DNA of 64,000 nucleotides from Planomonospora parontospora (GCA_014647935.1 BMQD01000003.1:431523-495522), one strand, 5' to 3'. Counted from the stretch's first letter, positions 1-8,725 are shown. The notes: generated by a model not told the origin, from the sequence alone. Numbers and translations are program-made.

Positions 1-522
1 CCGATCCGGCCGGTCAAACTGGTGCCCGCCAGCAAACGGGTGCTGAACACGTTGTCGGAGATGCGCGCCGAGGGGCAGCACCTGGCGATCGTGGTGGACG
101 AGTACGGCGGCACGGCGGGCATCGTCACGCTGGAGGACCTGGTCGAGGAGCTCATCGGCGACATCCGCGACGAGCACGACGTCACCGGTGAGCCGGCGGT
201 GCTGCCGGCCGGGCAGGTCGAGCTCGACGGGCTGGCGAACCTCGACGAGGTGGCGGGCGAGACCGGCATCCGGCTGCCCGACGGGCCCTACGAGACCCTC
301 GGCGGGTTCGTGATGGCGGCCCTCGGGCACCTGCCCGCGGTGGGGGAGCGGGTCGAGGTCCCCGGCTTCGAGCTGTCGGTCACGGAGCTGGACGGGCGCA
401 GGGTGGCACGGGTGCGGATCGAACGCCGCCCCGAGGAGGGCCCGCCCGCCCTGGATCTTCCTCCCGATTCCCCCGATTCCGGATCGGCGACCGCGGATTC
501 CGGTACGGCTTCCGCGTCGTAG
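1..522 (+). CDS. CorC/HlyC-type (CNNM family) transporter, C-terminal part
   Basis: Reading frame is open from the first base of the window, so the gene starts upstream and only about the last 173 codons are present. The visible part holds the end of the second CBS domain ([20 protein letters not shown]) followed by the small CorC_HlyC C-terminal domain ([14 protein letters not shown] ... YETLGGFVM ... [10 protein letters not shown]) and a Pro/Ser-rich tail. Proteins of this family are membrane proteins with an N-terminal DUF21 domain, linked to Mg2+/Co2+ export or resistance. The membrane part cannot be checked here. The next gene, trpS, starts 38 bp downstream on the same strand. Confidence 0.9.
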   Translation, partial: PIRPVKLVPASKRVLNTLSEMRAEGQHLAIVVDEYGGTAGIVTLEDLVEELIGDIRDEHDVTGEPAVLPAGQVELDGLANLDEVAGETGIRLPDGPYETLGGFVMAALGHLPAVGERVEVPGFELSVTELDGRRVARVRIERRPEEGPPALDLPPDSPDSGSATADSGTASAS

Positions 523-560
523 TCCCCGAGCACTCCCGGCGCCTGACAGAATTACCGACT

Positions 561-1565
561 ATGGCCAGTCCCCGTGTCCTGTCCGGAATCCAGCCCACCG
601 CCGACTCCTTCCACCTGGGCAACTACCTGGGTGCCGTGCGGCAGTACGTCGCGCTGCAGGAGGGCCACGACGCCTTCTACTGCGTCGTCGACCTGCACGC
701 GATCACGGTGGACTACCAGCCCGAGGCGCTGCGGCGGCGCTCCAGGATCGCCGCGGCCCAGCTCTTCGCCGTCGGCCTGGACCCGGAGCGGTCCACGGTC
801 TTCGTGCAGAGCCACGTGCGCGAGCACACCGAGCTGGCCTGGGTCCTGATGTGCCTCACCGGCATGGGCGAGGCCGGGCGGATGACCCAGTTCAAGGACA
901 AGTCCGCCAAGTACGGCGAGAGCTCGGCCGGGGTCGGCCTGTTCACCTACCCGATCCTGCAGGCGGCCGACATCCTGCTCTACGGAGCGGACAAGGTCCC
1001 GGTCGGAGCCGACCAGAAGCAGCACCTGGAGCTCACCCGCGACCTGGCGCAGCGCTTCAACCACCGCTTCGGCGAGACCTTCACGCTGCCCGAGCCCTAC
1101 ATCGTCAAGGGCGTCGAGAAGATCACCGATCTGCAGGAGCCGACGGCCAAGATGTCGAAGTCGTCCTCCTCTCCCGCGGGCATCCTGGACCTGCTGGAGC
1201 AGCCGGGGCCGCTCCGCAAGAAGGTCATGCGGGCCGTCACCGACACCGGCACCGAGATCGCCTTCGACGAGGAGAACAAGCCCGGCATCGCCAACCTGCT
1301 GCGCATCCTGTCGGCGCTGACCGCCACGCCGATCCCCGACCTGGAGACCCGCTACGCCGGGCAGGGCTACGGCACCTTCAAGAAGGACGTCGCCGAGGCC
1401 GTCGTGGAGACCTTCACGCCGATCCGGGAGCGCACCGAGAAGCTGCTCGCCGACGAGGACGAGCTCGACAAGCTGCTCGCCGCCGGCGCCGCGCGGGCCC
1501 GTGCGGTGGCCGCCGAGACCATGGCGAAGGTCCGCGACCGGGCGGGGTTCCTCCCCGCTCCCTGA
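561..1565 (+). CDS. trpS: Tryptophanyl-tRNA synthetase
   Basis: Charges tRNA-Trp with tryptophan in the cytoplasm (class I aminoacyl-tRNA synthetase). The 334-residue length is normal for the family. The HIGH-type motif is HLGN at residues 18-21 and the KMSKS loop is intact at 197-201; the tryptophan-pocket region around [15 protein letters not shown] is also typical. The ATG start has no clear ribosome binding site, but residues 1-10 ([10 protein letters not shown]) match the usual family start. In Mycobacterium tuberculosis trpS also lies beside a YihY-type gene (recalled synteny), as it does here. Confidence 0.97.
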   Translation: MASPRVLSGIQPTADSFHLGNYLGAVRQYVALQEGHDAFYCVVDLHAITVDYQPEALRRRSRIAAAQLFAVGLDPERSTVFVQSHVREHTELAWVLMCLTGMGEAGRMTQFKDKSAKYGESSAGVGLFTYPILQAADILLYGADKVPVGADQKQHLELTRDLAQRFNHRFGETFTLPEPYIVKGVEKITDLQEPTAKMSKSSSSPAGILDLLEQPGPLRKKVMRAVTDTGTEIAFDEENKPGIANLLRILSALTATPIPDLETRYAGQGYGTFKKDVAEAVVETFTPIRERTEKLLADEDELDKLLAAGAARARAVAAETMAKVRDRAGFLPAP

Positions 1566-1600
1566 GCGATTCCCGCCCGCCGCCGGGGTAGGAAGGCGGC

Positions 1601-2539
1601 GTGACGGGTCTACGGGAACGGATCGGCGCGCTGCGCGAGTGGGGCGGGCGCGAGGTCGAGACCGACCGGATCAGGTGGCCCTGGCTGGACCACCTGATCC
1701 GGACGGTGCAGCGCTACCAGCTCCAGTCGGGCGACCGGCTGGCCGGCGCGGTGACCTACTTCGCCTTCCTGTCCTTCTTCCCGATCATCGCGCTGGCCTT
1801 CGCCGTCGCGGGCTTCCTGCTGTCGGAGCGGCCGGGCGCCGAGGAGACCCTGCGGAAGGCCATCGACGAATACCTCCCCGGCCTGGCCGCCAAGCTCCCG
1901 ATCGACCAGATCGCCGACGCCCGGACCGGAGCCGGGATCATCGGCCTGCTCGGCCTGCTCTACGCCGGTCTCGGCGCGATCGACGCCCTGCGCGGGGCGC
2001 TGCGCGAGATCTCCATGACCACCGAGCGGCCGCTCGGCTTCCTGCCCGGCAAGCTCCGCGACCTGGCGGCCCTGGTCCTGGTCGGCTTCACGATGCTCCT
2101 CTCGGTCGTGGTCGGCGGTGTCGCCACGCAGGCCAGCGGGACGGTGGCCGGGTGGCTGGGCCTGTCGGAGTCGTTCGCCGGGACCGCCACCGTCTGGCTG
2201 GCGGGCCTCGCGGTCAGCGTGGCCGCCGACACCGTGGTCTTCCTCGTCGTCCTGGGCTGGCTGGGCCGCTCCACTCAGCCCTTCCGGGTGGTGCTGCGCG
2301 GCGCGCTGCTGGGGGCGGTCGCCTTCGCCCTGCTCAAGCAGCTCGCCGCGTTCCTGCTCTCGTCCACCCTGAACAACCCGGTCTACGGGGTGTTCGCGGT
2401 GATGGTCGGCCTGCTGATCTGGATCAACTTCTCCGCCCGGGTGGTGATGTACACCGCGGCTTGGACGGCCACCGCCTCCCTCGGCCCGCCGCCCGATCCG
2501 ACCCCGGTGCCGGGCGGGGACACCCTTTCCGCGAGCTGA
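1601..2539 (+). CDS. YihY/virulence factor BrkB family membrane protein
   Basis: 312-residue polytopic membrane protein. The GTG start follows a GGAAGG ribosome binding site. Features seen: a motif near the N terminus (LAGAVTYFAFLSFFPIIAL) typical of the family, about six hydrophobic segments, and the conserved C-terminal stretch NNPVYGVFAVMVGLLIWINF. The family was once called ribonuclease BN, but that assignment was wrong; its function is unknown, with proposals of transport or envelope roles. Lies 35 bp after trpS, so probably co-transcribed with it. Confidence 0.9.
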   Translation: MTGLRERIGALREWGGREVETDRIRWPWLDHLIRTVQRYQLQSGDRLAGAVTYFAFLSFFPIIALAFAVAGFLLSERPGAEETLRKAIDEYLPGLAAKLPIDQIADARTGAGIIGLLGLLYAGLGAIDALRGALREISMTTERPLGFLPGKLRDLAALVLVGFTMLLSVVVGGVATQASGTVAGWLGLSESFAGTATVWLAGLAVSVAADTVVFLVVLGWLGRSTQPFRVVLRGALLGAVAFALLKQLAAFLLSSTLNNPVYGVFAVMVGLLIWINFSARVVMYTAAWTATASLGPPPDPTPVPGGDTLSAS

Positions 2540-2546
2540 GGGGGCT

Positions 2547-2596
2547 TCGCGCTTCGGTGGGGCCCCGCCGTACGGCCGACCCGCACCGGACACCGG
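2547..2596. repeat. 50-bp palindromic repeat, copy 1 (inverted relative to 3446-3495)
   Basis: This 50-nt stretch is the reverse complement of 3446-3495 with three mismatches by eye. Each copy is itself a partial palindrome around a GCCGTACGGC core with GGTGCGGG/CCCGCACC-type arms. The two copies bracket the GNAT gene. Copy 1 lies just after the stop of the YihY gene and may also act as a terminator. Confidence 0.8.
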
Positions 2597-2659
2597 ATAA
2601 GGAGCGTCCGTCCCCACCCCGAGGGTGATCGTCTGCGCAGGCGGTGTAGGAAGTAGATC

Positions 2660-3403
2660 ATGGGATTTCGGCCCGGTCGGATCGAACGCGCGGCAGGGCG
2701 TGCCGACGTCCTCGCGATGGCGGGCGACGACCCGTACGTCCGGATGGTGCTCACAGACCGCTCTGTCGGATACCGCGGCGCCGGAGCGGTGGCCTGGTCG
2801 GGGGAGACCCCCCGGACGCCTCTGCTGGGTCTCCGGGGCGCGCCGTCGGACGCGGCCCGGTTGCTGGCGACGCTCCACGATGACGGACTCGTCCAGCCCG
2901 GAACGCTGCTGCGGCTCCCCCCGGGGGCCGGGGAACTCCTGGGCTCCCTACCGCTCCGGCACGTCGAGGACTGGCAGTTCCGCTGGACGGACGCGCCCCC
3001 TCCGAAGCTCCCGGGAGGTGGCCGGGTGGAGGTGCTGCCGACGACCGACGGGATCACGGTGCTTCTGGACTCCGGCAATCCGGACGCCTCCGTCCGGCCG
3101 GGAGTACGGCATGTCCGGCGGTGGCACGGCGTCCGTGACGGGAAGGAGCTGGTCGCCTGCGGCGCGGACGTGAGCTACGGCGGGGTCGGCTATCTCGCCG
3201 GACTGACGGTCGCGCCGCACCATCGTGGGCGGGGGCTGGGCGCCGCCTTGACCCTGGCGATGAGCCGGGCGGTGCTCGCGGAGTTCGGCACCGCGGCCCT
3301 CGGCGTCAACACCGCCAACCACGGAGCGATCCGCCTCTACGAACGGCTCGGTTTCACCAGCGTCGTCGAGGTCTCGGCATACGAACTGCTCGCACCGTCC
3401 TGA
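2660..3403 (+). CDS. GNAT family N-acetyltransferase
   Basis: 247 residues. The ATG start has a good AGGAAG site 6 bp upstream. The C-terminal 90 residues carry the GNAT fold: acetyl-CoA loop VAPHHRGRGLGAALT and the motif NTANHGAIRLYERLGF. The N-terminal 150 residues have no motif I recognise, although they start with RADVLAMAGDDPYVRMVL, and may be a degenerate or substrate-binding half. The acceptor substrate cannot be told. The gene is bracketed by two inverted copies of a 50-bp repeat and is convergent with the carboxypeptidase gene. Confidence 0.88.
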   Translation: MGFRPGRIERAAGRADVLAMAGDDPYVRMVLTDRSVGYRGAGAVAWSGETPRTPLLGLRGAPSDAARLLATLHDDGLVQPGTLLRLPPGAGELLGSLPLRHVEDWQFRWTDAPPPKLPGGGRVEVLPTTDGITVLLDSGNPDASVRPGVRHVRRWHGVRDGKELVACGADVSYGGVGYLAGLTVAPHHRGRGLGAALTLAMSRAVLAEFGTAALGVNTANHGAIRLYERLGFTSVVEVSAYELLAPS

Positions 3404-3411
3404 CCATGGCG

Positions 3412-3434
3412 GATCCCCGTTCCCTGCGGGGATC
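3412..3434. terminator. Hairpin terminator after GNAT gene
   Basis: Perfect 7-bp stem GATCCCC / GGGGATC with a 9-nt loop, beginning 9 bp after the stop of the acetyltransferase gene and followed by TCTTCC. It lies between convergent genes. Confidence 0.55.
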
Positions 3435-3445
3435 TCTTCCCGTCC

Positions 3446-3495
3446 CCGGTGTCCGGTGCGGGCCGGCCGTACGGCGGGCCCGCACCGAAGCGCGA
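3446..3495. repeat. 50-bp palindromic repeat, copy 2 (inverted relative to 2547-2596)
   Basis: Second copy of the repeat described at 2547-2596, in opposite orientation (47 of 50 positions identical by eye). Here the internal palindrome is cleaner: GGTGCGGGCC and GGCCCGCACC are perfect 10-bp arms around the GGCCGTACGGCG core. It lies 11 bp beyond the 3' end of the convergent carboxypeptidase gene, so it can also serve as its terminator. Confidence 0.8.
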
Positions 3496-3505
3496 GCCCC
3501 GCAGG

Positions 3506-4723
3506 CTACGAGCGGCGGCGGCCGTACACCAGCCAGGCGGCGCCGCCGAGCAGGGCCAGGACGGCGGCCGCGGCCGCGTAGGGCAGCGCGGAGCCGGAAT
3601 CCTCGGCGGGTCGTGCGGCCCCGGCGGGTTCCTGCGCCGCGGCCGGGCCCTGGGCGGGCGGGTTCGCGGCCTGGGCCTGGGCGGTCGGCAGCGGGGCCGG
3701 CTCGGGGACGGGCTCGACCAGGCGGCCGACCGGGACGGCCCTGCCGCGGGCGGCGAAGCCCCAGTCGAGCAGGTCGGCGATGTCCTCCCACATGTAGCCG
3801 TCGTGCCTCATGATCGTCACGATGACGGTGTGGCCGTTGCGCTTGGCCGCGCCGACGAAGCTGGCCAGGGCCTTGGAGGTCCAGCCGTTCTTGACGCCGA
3901 TCATGCCCTTGTAGCGCCAGAGCAGCTTGTTGTGGTTGCCGATCTCGTAGTAGCCCTTGGGCGCCGGGAACTTGTCCGTCTTCAGGCTGACGTACCGCCG
4001 GAAGTCGGGGTTGGCCAGGCCGGCGCGTGCGATCAGCGCCAGATCGTAGGCGGAGCTGCTCTGGCCGGGTTTGTCGAGCCCGTTGGGCGTCTTGGCCACC
4101 GTGTCGAAGGCCTGCAGCCGCCGGGCCTCGGCGTTCATGTCGGCGAGCGTCCTGTCCAGGCCGCCGTTGGCCTCGGCCAGCGCCACCGCGGCGTCGTTGC
4201 CGGAGACCAGCAGCAGGGCCTTGAACAGGTCCTCGACGGTGTAGAGCGGCTTGGGCACCAGCCCGACCGCGCTGCCCTCGACGTTGACGGCGTTCCTGCT
4301 CGGCCTGACCTTCTTCGCCTTGTCGAGCTTCGGGATGAGGGCCAGGGCGGTCAGCGCCTTGAGCGTGCTCGCCGGCAGGTAGCGGCCGTGCGCGTTCTTG
4401 GCGGCGAGCACCTCGCCGGTGTCGGCGTCCGCGATCACGTAGGACTTCGCCGAGGTCTTGGGCGGGGCCTTCATCCCGGTGGGGAAGACGATGCCCCGTT
4501 CGCCCAGGCGCACGCCGCCGACGGGTTCACGGCCGCTGGGGTCCCATGCCCCGGCCGGCGCGCCGTACGCGGATGGTGCGGCCTGTACGGTCCGGGCCTG
4601 CCCGGGCGGTGCGGCCTGTACGCTCTGCGCGGGCGGCGCGGCCTGTACGGCCTGCGCGGGCGCGCCCAGGAAGGTGACCGTCGCGAGCAGCACCCCTGCG
4701 GGTGCGACGTGTTTCATCCCCAT
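3506..4723 (-). CDS. D-alanyl-D-alanine carboxypeptidase (penicillin-binding protein, S11 family)
   Basis: 405 residues from the ATG at 4723 (MGMKHVAPAG...); a longer frame exists upstream but is out of character for a signal peptide. Trims the terminal D-Ala from peptidoglycan stem peptides outside the membrane. Seen: N-terminal signal peptide, a low-complexity stretch with three copies of VQAAP (about residues 26-50), the catalytic SxxK as STLK at 119-122, the SGN motif, and KNG (the KTG-box equivalent) before WTSKA. A Pro/Ala-rich linker leads to one C-terminal membrane helix and a RRRS tail, so the enzyme is anchored. The position matches dacB1 of M. tuberculosis relative to trpS (recalled). 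Confidence 0.93.
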   Translation of the reverse strand: MGMKHVAPAGVLLATVTFLGAPAQAVQAAPPAQSVQAAPPGQARTVQAAPSAYGAPAGAWDPSGREPVGGVRLGERGIVFPTGMKAPPKTSAKSYVIADADTGEVLAAKNAHGRYLPASTLKALTALALIPKLDKAKKVRPSRNAVNVEGSAVGLVPKPLYTVEDLFKALLLVSGNDAAVALAEANGGLDRTLADMNAEARRLQAFDTVAKTPNGLDKPGQSSSAYDLALIARAGLANPDFRRYVSLKTDKFPAPKGYYEIGNHNKLLWRYKGMIGVKNGWTSKALASFVGAAKRNGHTVIVTIMRHDGYMWEDIADLLDWGFAARGRAVPVGRLVEPVPEPAPLPTAQAQAANPPAQGPAAAQEPAGAARPAEDSGSALPYAAAAAVLALLGGAAWLVYGRRRS

Positions 4724-4820
4724 AGTGATCTCAGGGTAGCTTTGTGGTGATTCGCCTGCGTTCGCATGCGGGAGCTCATCCCCGGCCCCGGGACGAGCCA
4801 CGCTGCGGGATACGGACATA

Positions 4821-5093
4821 ATGCAAATGTCGCGAAAGATCGCCGGATTTCTGGTCGGGCTTGCCGCTTTCATGATCGTCGAGTGGATCAACCTTGGGTT
4901 CAACCTGCAGGACGGCCATCCCACGGCGTTCTACGTGGTCCACGGCGTGCTGGTCGCGGTCAACGTCGGGCTCGGGCTCGTGCTCGGTTTCGTCGGCGTG
5001 CGCGGGCTGGGCGGCCTGCGGGGACTTCGGGGACTTCGGGGACTGCGCGGCCTACGCGGCGGGGTGAAGCGTCCGCAGGGTCCGCCGGTGTAG
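4821..5093 (+). CDS. Small hypothetical membrane protein with GLR repeats
   Basis: 90 residues from an ATG at 4821; an alternative start is the second Met (4827). Two hydrophobic helices (residues about 7-25 and 40-62) are separated by a short polar stretch (NLGFNLQDGHPTAFYVV). The tail is a tandem GLR repeat encoded by five 9-bp units at 5013-5057, ending in GGVKRPQGPPV. The last 42 bp overlap the convergent ligase gene. It resembles short DUF-type two-helix membrane proteins of actinomycetes. No function can be given, and the GLR tail may be a replication-slippage extension. Confidence 0.55.
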   Translation: MQMSRKIAGFLVGLAAFMIVEWINLGFNLQDGHPTAFYVVHGVLVAVNVGLGLVLGFVGVRGLGGLRGLRGLRGLRGLRGGVKRPQGPPV

Positions 5094-6467
5094 CTCGGCG
5101 GCCTCCTCCGCGGAGTTCCCGATGCTGGTGAAGCCGAGCTTGCCGAACTCGGGGATCGCGCCCAGCAGGTGCAGCACGTTCCCGGTGCGGGCCTCGCGGT
5201 CGAAGCCGAGACCCCGGTCGCGCAGGAGCTCGACGACCTCCCGCGGCTTGCGGCCCCGCAGCCGGGGGACGGCGCAGTTGTCCGTGGCGACGTAGTACTT
5301 GGGCCGGCCGTCGCACATCAGCAGGCCGGTCCCGGGGTCGTAGACGGCTCCCGTGGTGAGCAGCGCGGCCCCGAAGGGGTGGGTGGTGCCGCCGATGCGC
5401 AGGTTGATCTCGCACAGCAGCGTCCGGTAGCCGCCGTCGGTCTTCACGGCGAAGAAGTCCATCCCGAACAACCCCACCACGCCCCGGCGGGCCAGCACGG
5501 CGGCGATCCGCCCGGCGCACTCGCCCACCTCGGCGCGGTAGTCCTGGCTGGCGGGGAAGGTGCAGCCCTGGTACACGTCGCCGTTCGGGCCGCCGAGGAC
5601 CTGCTCGTGCGTGGCGACCACGTCGTAGGCGCCGCCGGGTGTGATCCTGGCCAGCGCGCTGGGGGAGCGCAGCGGCCGGTCCTCGATGAACTCCTCGATC
5701 ACCGCGCCCCGCGCGGCGATCTTCTCCGCGAAGGTGGCCCAGTTCTCCTCGGCGGCGGAGAAGCTCGTACGGCAGGCGGTCAGGCGCGGGTCGTCCTTGA
5801 CCACGATGGCGTTGCCCAGCCCCGAGTAGCTGTTGTTGAGCTTGACCATCAGCCGGCCGCCCCGGCCGAGCGCGCGGGCCGCGTGCTCGACCTCGGTCAG
5901 CGACCGCAGGCCGGTGAAGCCGGGGACGAGGGGGACCCCCGCCTCGTCGCCGACCATCCGGCTCCCGCTCTTGGAACCCAGGTGGGCCAGGGCGGTGGCC
6001 GGGCCGTAGACCGGCAGCCCGGTCAGCCCGGAGAGCCGCTCCTCCGACTCGCTGACCACGAAGGGCACCATCCACGCGTCCCGGACGTCGCCCGGCGCGC
6101 TGCGGATCCGCGCCAGGACGTCGGGCCGGCTCAGGATCTTGTCGGTGAGCGGCAGGGGGCGCGGATCATCCAAACTGATCATTTCAAGGCGTCCGCGGGC
6201 CTCGCCCGGGTCGTCGAGGAAGCCCAGGTAGTAGTCCACGATCGCCGGGTCCACCTGGACCGAGCTGAGGTAGACGACCTTCACCCCCGGCCGCTTCAGG
6301 GTGAAGAGCAGGAAGAGCAGCCTCTCCTCGTAGCAGCGCGCCCCGGTGATGATCCGGAGCTCGTCCTGGGGCAGTGAGAGCGAGGGGATGACCACCACGG
6401 TTCCCTCGTTCGGTTCGAAGATGCTCAATCTGGAGTGCTTCTCCCCAAATGGGATATTAGTGATCAT
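5052..6467 (-). CDS. ATP-grasp peptide ligase, PGM1-related
   Basis: 471 residues. Matches the family named after PGM1, the ATP-grasp ligase that joins a guanidino amino acid to ribosomal peptides in pheganomycin biosynthesis. Seen: an N-terminal domain with DELRIITGARCYEERLL and VVYLSSVQVDPAIVDYY; a central ATP-grasp fold with the lysine strand GGRLMVKLNNSYSGLGN and metal/ATP ligands around FGMDFFAVKTDGGYRTLLCEINLRIGG; and a C-terminal PGM1_C-like domain (FGKLGFTSIGNSAEEAAEL). Start is ATG 6467 with only a weak ribosome binding site. It is a lone gene with no visible precursor peptide or partner enzymes, so the substrate is unknown. Confidence 0.85.
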   Translation of the reverse strand: MITNIPFGEKHSRLSIFEPNEGTVVVIPSLSLPQDELRIITGARCYEERLLFLLFTLKRPGVKVVYLSSVQVDPAIVDYYLGFLDDPGEARGRLEMISLDDPRPLPLTDKILSRPDVLARIRSAPGDVRDAWMVPFVVSESEERLSGLTGLPVYGPATALAHLGSKSGSRMVGDEAGVPLVPGFTGLRSLTEVEHAARALGRGGRLMVKLNNSYSGLGNAIVVKDDPRLTACRTSFSAAEENWATFAEKIAARGAVIEEFIEDRPLRSPSALARITPGGAYDVVATHEQVLGGPNGDVYQGCTFPASQDYRAEVGECAGRIAAVLARRGVVGLFGMDFFAVKTDGGYRTLLCEINLRIGGTTHPFGAALLTTGAVYDPGTGLLMCDGRPKYYVATDNCAVPRLRGRKPREVVELLRDRGLGFDREARTGNVLHLLGAIPEFGKLGFTSIGNSAEEAAELHRRTLRTLHPAA

Positions 6468-6966
6468 AAGCGGAGTGAACCACGCATTCTTTCGGGTTGC
6501 ATCAGTCCGCCGGGTTCGATGAGCGGTACCTCGGGGTCATGGAAGTTGCCAGGTCGGGCGATGTTTCAACCCTCCGTGACCCCGGGTGCCAGGCGCCCGT
6601 CATCCGGTAGGACTACCGTTCCCTGGCTAATCCGAGTCATTCGTCATGGTTCGGATGGGTCAGGAGGGACAGGAGACGGGTATGGGGCGACAAAACATTT
6701 GGTGCAGATGTCGGCGCGGGGCCGCTGAGGAGGGATAAAGTCGATGTCATCGTCAACGCGCCGGTGGCCTCGCTTCGGCATGCCGACTCCGCGCCGGCGA
6801 TCCGTCGTCCACGGCGGTGTGTCCGCGATGCCCGTCCGGGGCACCCGCCCGCGCCCTTCCGTGCGGCGACCGCTTTCCAACAGGACTGCCCCATGGATCG
6901 GGTGATTCTGGGCAGTGGCACGTGCGTCGAGGATTCAGACCGCTGGCGCGGATGGGACGGTGACCA
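6468..6966. other. Intergenic region between divergent ligase and amidohydrolase genes
   Basis: About 500 bp with no convincing full-length gene. It holds a widely spaced inverted repeat (CGGGGTCA 6532-6539 and TGACCCCG 6577-6584) that could bind a dimeric regulator. There is also a possible 18-codon leader ORF at 6682-6738 (MGRQNIWCRCRR... ending TAA) preceded by an AGGAG site. Neither is proven. Promoters for both flanking genes must lie here. Confidence 0.4.
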
Positions 6967-8208
6967 ATGCGAGGGCGTAATCTGCGGGGGGAACTCGACG
7001 CGTTCCTCGCCGAGCGCGAGGCGGAGCTGATCGGCTTCCGCCGAGACCTCCACATGAACCCCGAGCTGGCGTTCGCCGAATACCGCACGACGCAGCGCGT
7101 CGCCGAGCGGCTGGGCGCCGCCGGTCTCGTGCCCACGGTGCTGCCGCGCGGCACCGGCCTGATCTGCGAGATCGGCAGCGGCGAGGGACCGACGGTGGCG
7201 CTCCGGGCCGACATCGACGCGCTCCCGGTGCCCGACGAGAAGGACGTGCCCTACAGCTCGACGGTCCCCGGCGTCTGCCACGCCTGCGGCCACGACGTGC
7301 ACACCGCGATCCTGCTCGGCGCCGGGCTCTTCCTCGCCCAGCAGGCGAGGGCGGGACTGCTGCCCGGCAAGGTCCGGCTGCTGTTCCAGCCCGCCGAGGA
7401 ACTGCCCGGCGGGGCGCTGGAGGTCCTGGCCGCGGGCGGCCTGAGCGGGGTCGACCGGATCTTCGGTCTGCACTGCGACCCCAAGGTGGACGTGGGCAAG
7501 GTCGGCCTCAAGGCCGGGCCCATCACCTCCGCCTGCGACCGGGTCAACATCCGGGTCAGCGGTCCCGGCGGGCACACCGCCCGGCCCCACCTCACCGTGG
7601 ACCTGGTCTTCGCGCTCGCCAAGATCCTCACCGAGCTGCCCGCCGCGCTCTCCCGCAGGGTCGACCCGCGCTCGTCGCTCAGCCTGGTCTGGGGCCGGGT
7701 CGAGGCCGGTTCGGTGGCCAACGCGATCCCGGACGACGGCCTCGCCGAGGGCACCCTGCGCTGCCTGGACGAGGAGGCCTGGCACGCGGCCCCCGACATG
7801 ATCAAGTCCTTGCTGGAGTCGGTGGCCGGGGCCTACGGCGTCGAGGTGGACCTCGACTACGTGCGCGGGGTGCCGCCGGTGGTCAACGAGGAGGACAGCG
7901 TGCAGATGCTGTCCGAGGCGGCCGAGAGCATGCTCGGCGAGGGCGCCGCGGTGCCGACCCAGCAGAGCCTGGGCGGCGAGGACTTCGGCTGGTACCTCGA
8001 GTCCGTCCCCGGGGCGTTCGCCCGCCTGGGCACGCGTACGCCGGGCACGGCGCACGCCGGTGACATCCACCAGGGCACCTTCGACGTCGACGAGAGCTGC
8101 ATCGGCGCGGGCGTGCGCTTCCTGGTCGGGACGGCGCTGACCGCCCTCTGGGAGGAGCGGCAGCCTACCGTCGAGGAGCCGCTCGTCGTGGTGAACCTGG
8201 ACACCTGA
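6967..8208 (+). CDS. M20 family metallopeptidase / amidohydrolase
   Basis: 413 residues, typical of the M20D amidohydrolases (hippurate, IAA-amino acid or N-acyl-amino acid hydrolases, including mycobacterial AmiA1). Seen: HMNPELAFAEYRTT, the metal-binding VCHACGHDVHTAILLG, the catalytic/bridging FQPAEELPGGALE, GLHCDPKVDVGKVG, a dimerisation lid segment (SGPGGHTARPHL), and the C-terminal metal site GGEDFGWYLE. It hydrolyses an amide bond in the cytoplasm; the natural substrate cannot be read from sequence. The start at ATG 6967 has a weak upstream GGGACGG. Confidence 0.93.
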   Translation: MRGRNLRGELDAFLAEREAELIGFRRDLHMNPELAFAEYRTTQRVAERLGAAGLVPTVLPRGTGLICEIGSGEGPTVALRADIDALPVPDEKDVPYSSTVPGVCHACGHDVHTAILLGAGLFLAQQARAGLLPGKVRLLFQPAEELPGGALEVLAAGGLSGVDRIFGLHCDPKVDVGKVGLKAGPITSACDRVNIRVSGPGGHTARPHLTVDLVFALAKILTELPAALSRRVDPRSSLSLVWGRVEAGSVANAIPDDGLAEGTLRCLDEEAWHAAPDMIKSLLESVAGAYGVEVDLDYVRGVPPVVNEEDSVQMLSEAAESMLGEGAAVPTQQSLGGEDFGWYLESVPGAFARLGTRTPGTAHAGDIHQGTFDVDESCIGAGVRFLVGTALTALWEERQPTVEEPLVVVNLDT

Positions 8209-8398
8209 GCCGCCGGAGGCCGACCGATCCGGTTGCGGAGCGTGGCGGGATCCGCCGCGCCTCCACAGCGGAGAAGAGAGGTCTTGCGGAGGCTCGATGA
8301 TCTCCGCAAGGCCCGTGACGGCAATGATCCGTGCCGGACCGGTCCTTCGTCCGTTCCGCAGAGCCGATCGGCGGCGAACCGGTGTTTCCGGCGCTCCC

Positions 8399-8725
8399 TC
8401 AGTGAACGTCGACGGTCGCGTCGGTGATGCTGCAGTTGTACCCCGCTGCCCGTACGGCGGAAGCCGGTGCCTTCATGGTGTTCCGCTCCCTGGTAACGGT
8501 GTTGCCGTAGATCGTGATGCGGTAGGGGTACTTCGAAGTGACGCAGGTGGCCATCACCCGGTAGGCGCCCCAGCCCGCGAAGCACTGCGTGCGTGCGACG
8601 TTCGGCGAGTGACTGGTCGAGCAGGACCAGACCTCCGCGTTGGCCGGAGAGGCCGTGGTGACACTCGCGGTAAGGAGCGCTGCAGAACTAATCAGCGTCG
8701 TTGCGATGGCCTTGAGCTTCTTCAT
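8399..8725 (-). CDS. Small secreted cysteine-containing protein, unknown
   Basis: 108 residues from ATG 8725, which has a strong GAGGAG site 6 bp upstream. A clear Sec signal peptide (MKKLKAIATTLISSAALLTA ... cleavage after about residue 30, ASPANA) precedes a mature domain of about 78 residues with four cysteines (C35, C48, C61, C98), suggesting two disulfides. The mature sequence is rich in Tyr, Thr and Arg (KYPYRITIYGNTVTRERN). I do not recognise a family. It is flanked by long intergenic regions and transcribed alone. Confidence 0.8.
   Translation of the reverse strand: MKKLKAIATTLISSAALLTASVTTASPANAEVWSCSTSHSPNVARTQCFAGWGAYRVMATCVTSKYPYRITIYGNTVTRERNTMKAPASAVRAAGYNCSITDATVDVH

Noticed and set aside
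6764-7030. 88-codon plus-strand frame overlapping the start of the M20 gene
   Set aside because: It overlaps the hydrolase start in another frame, has no ribosome binding site and ends inside conserved hydrolase codons.
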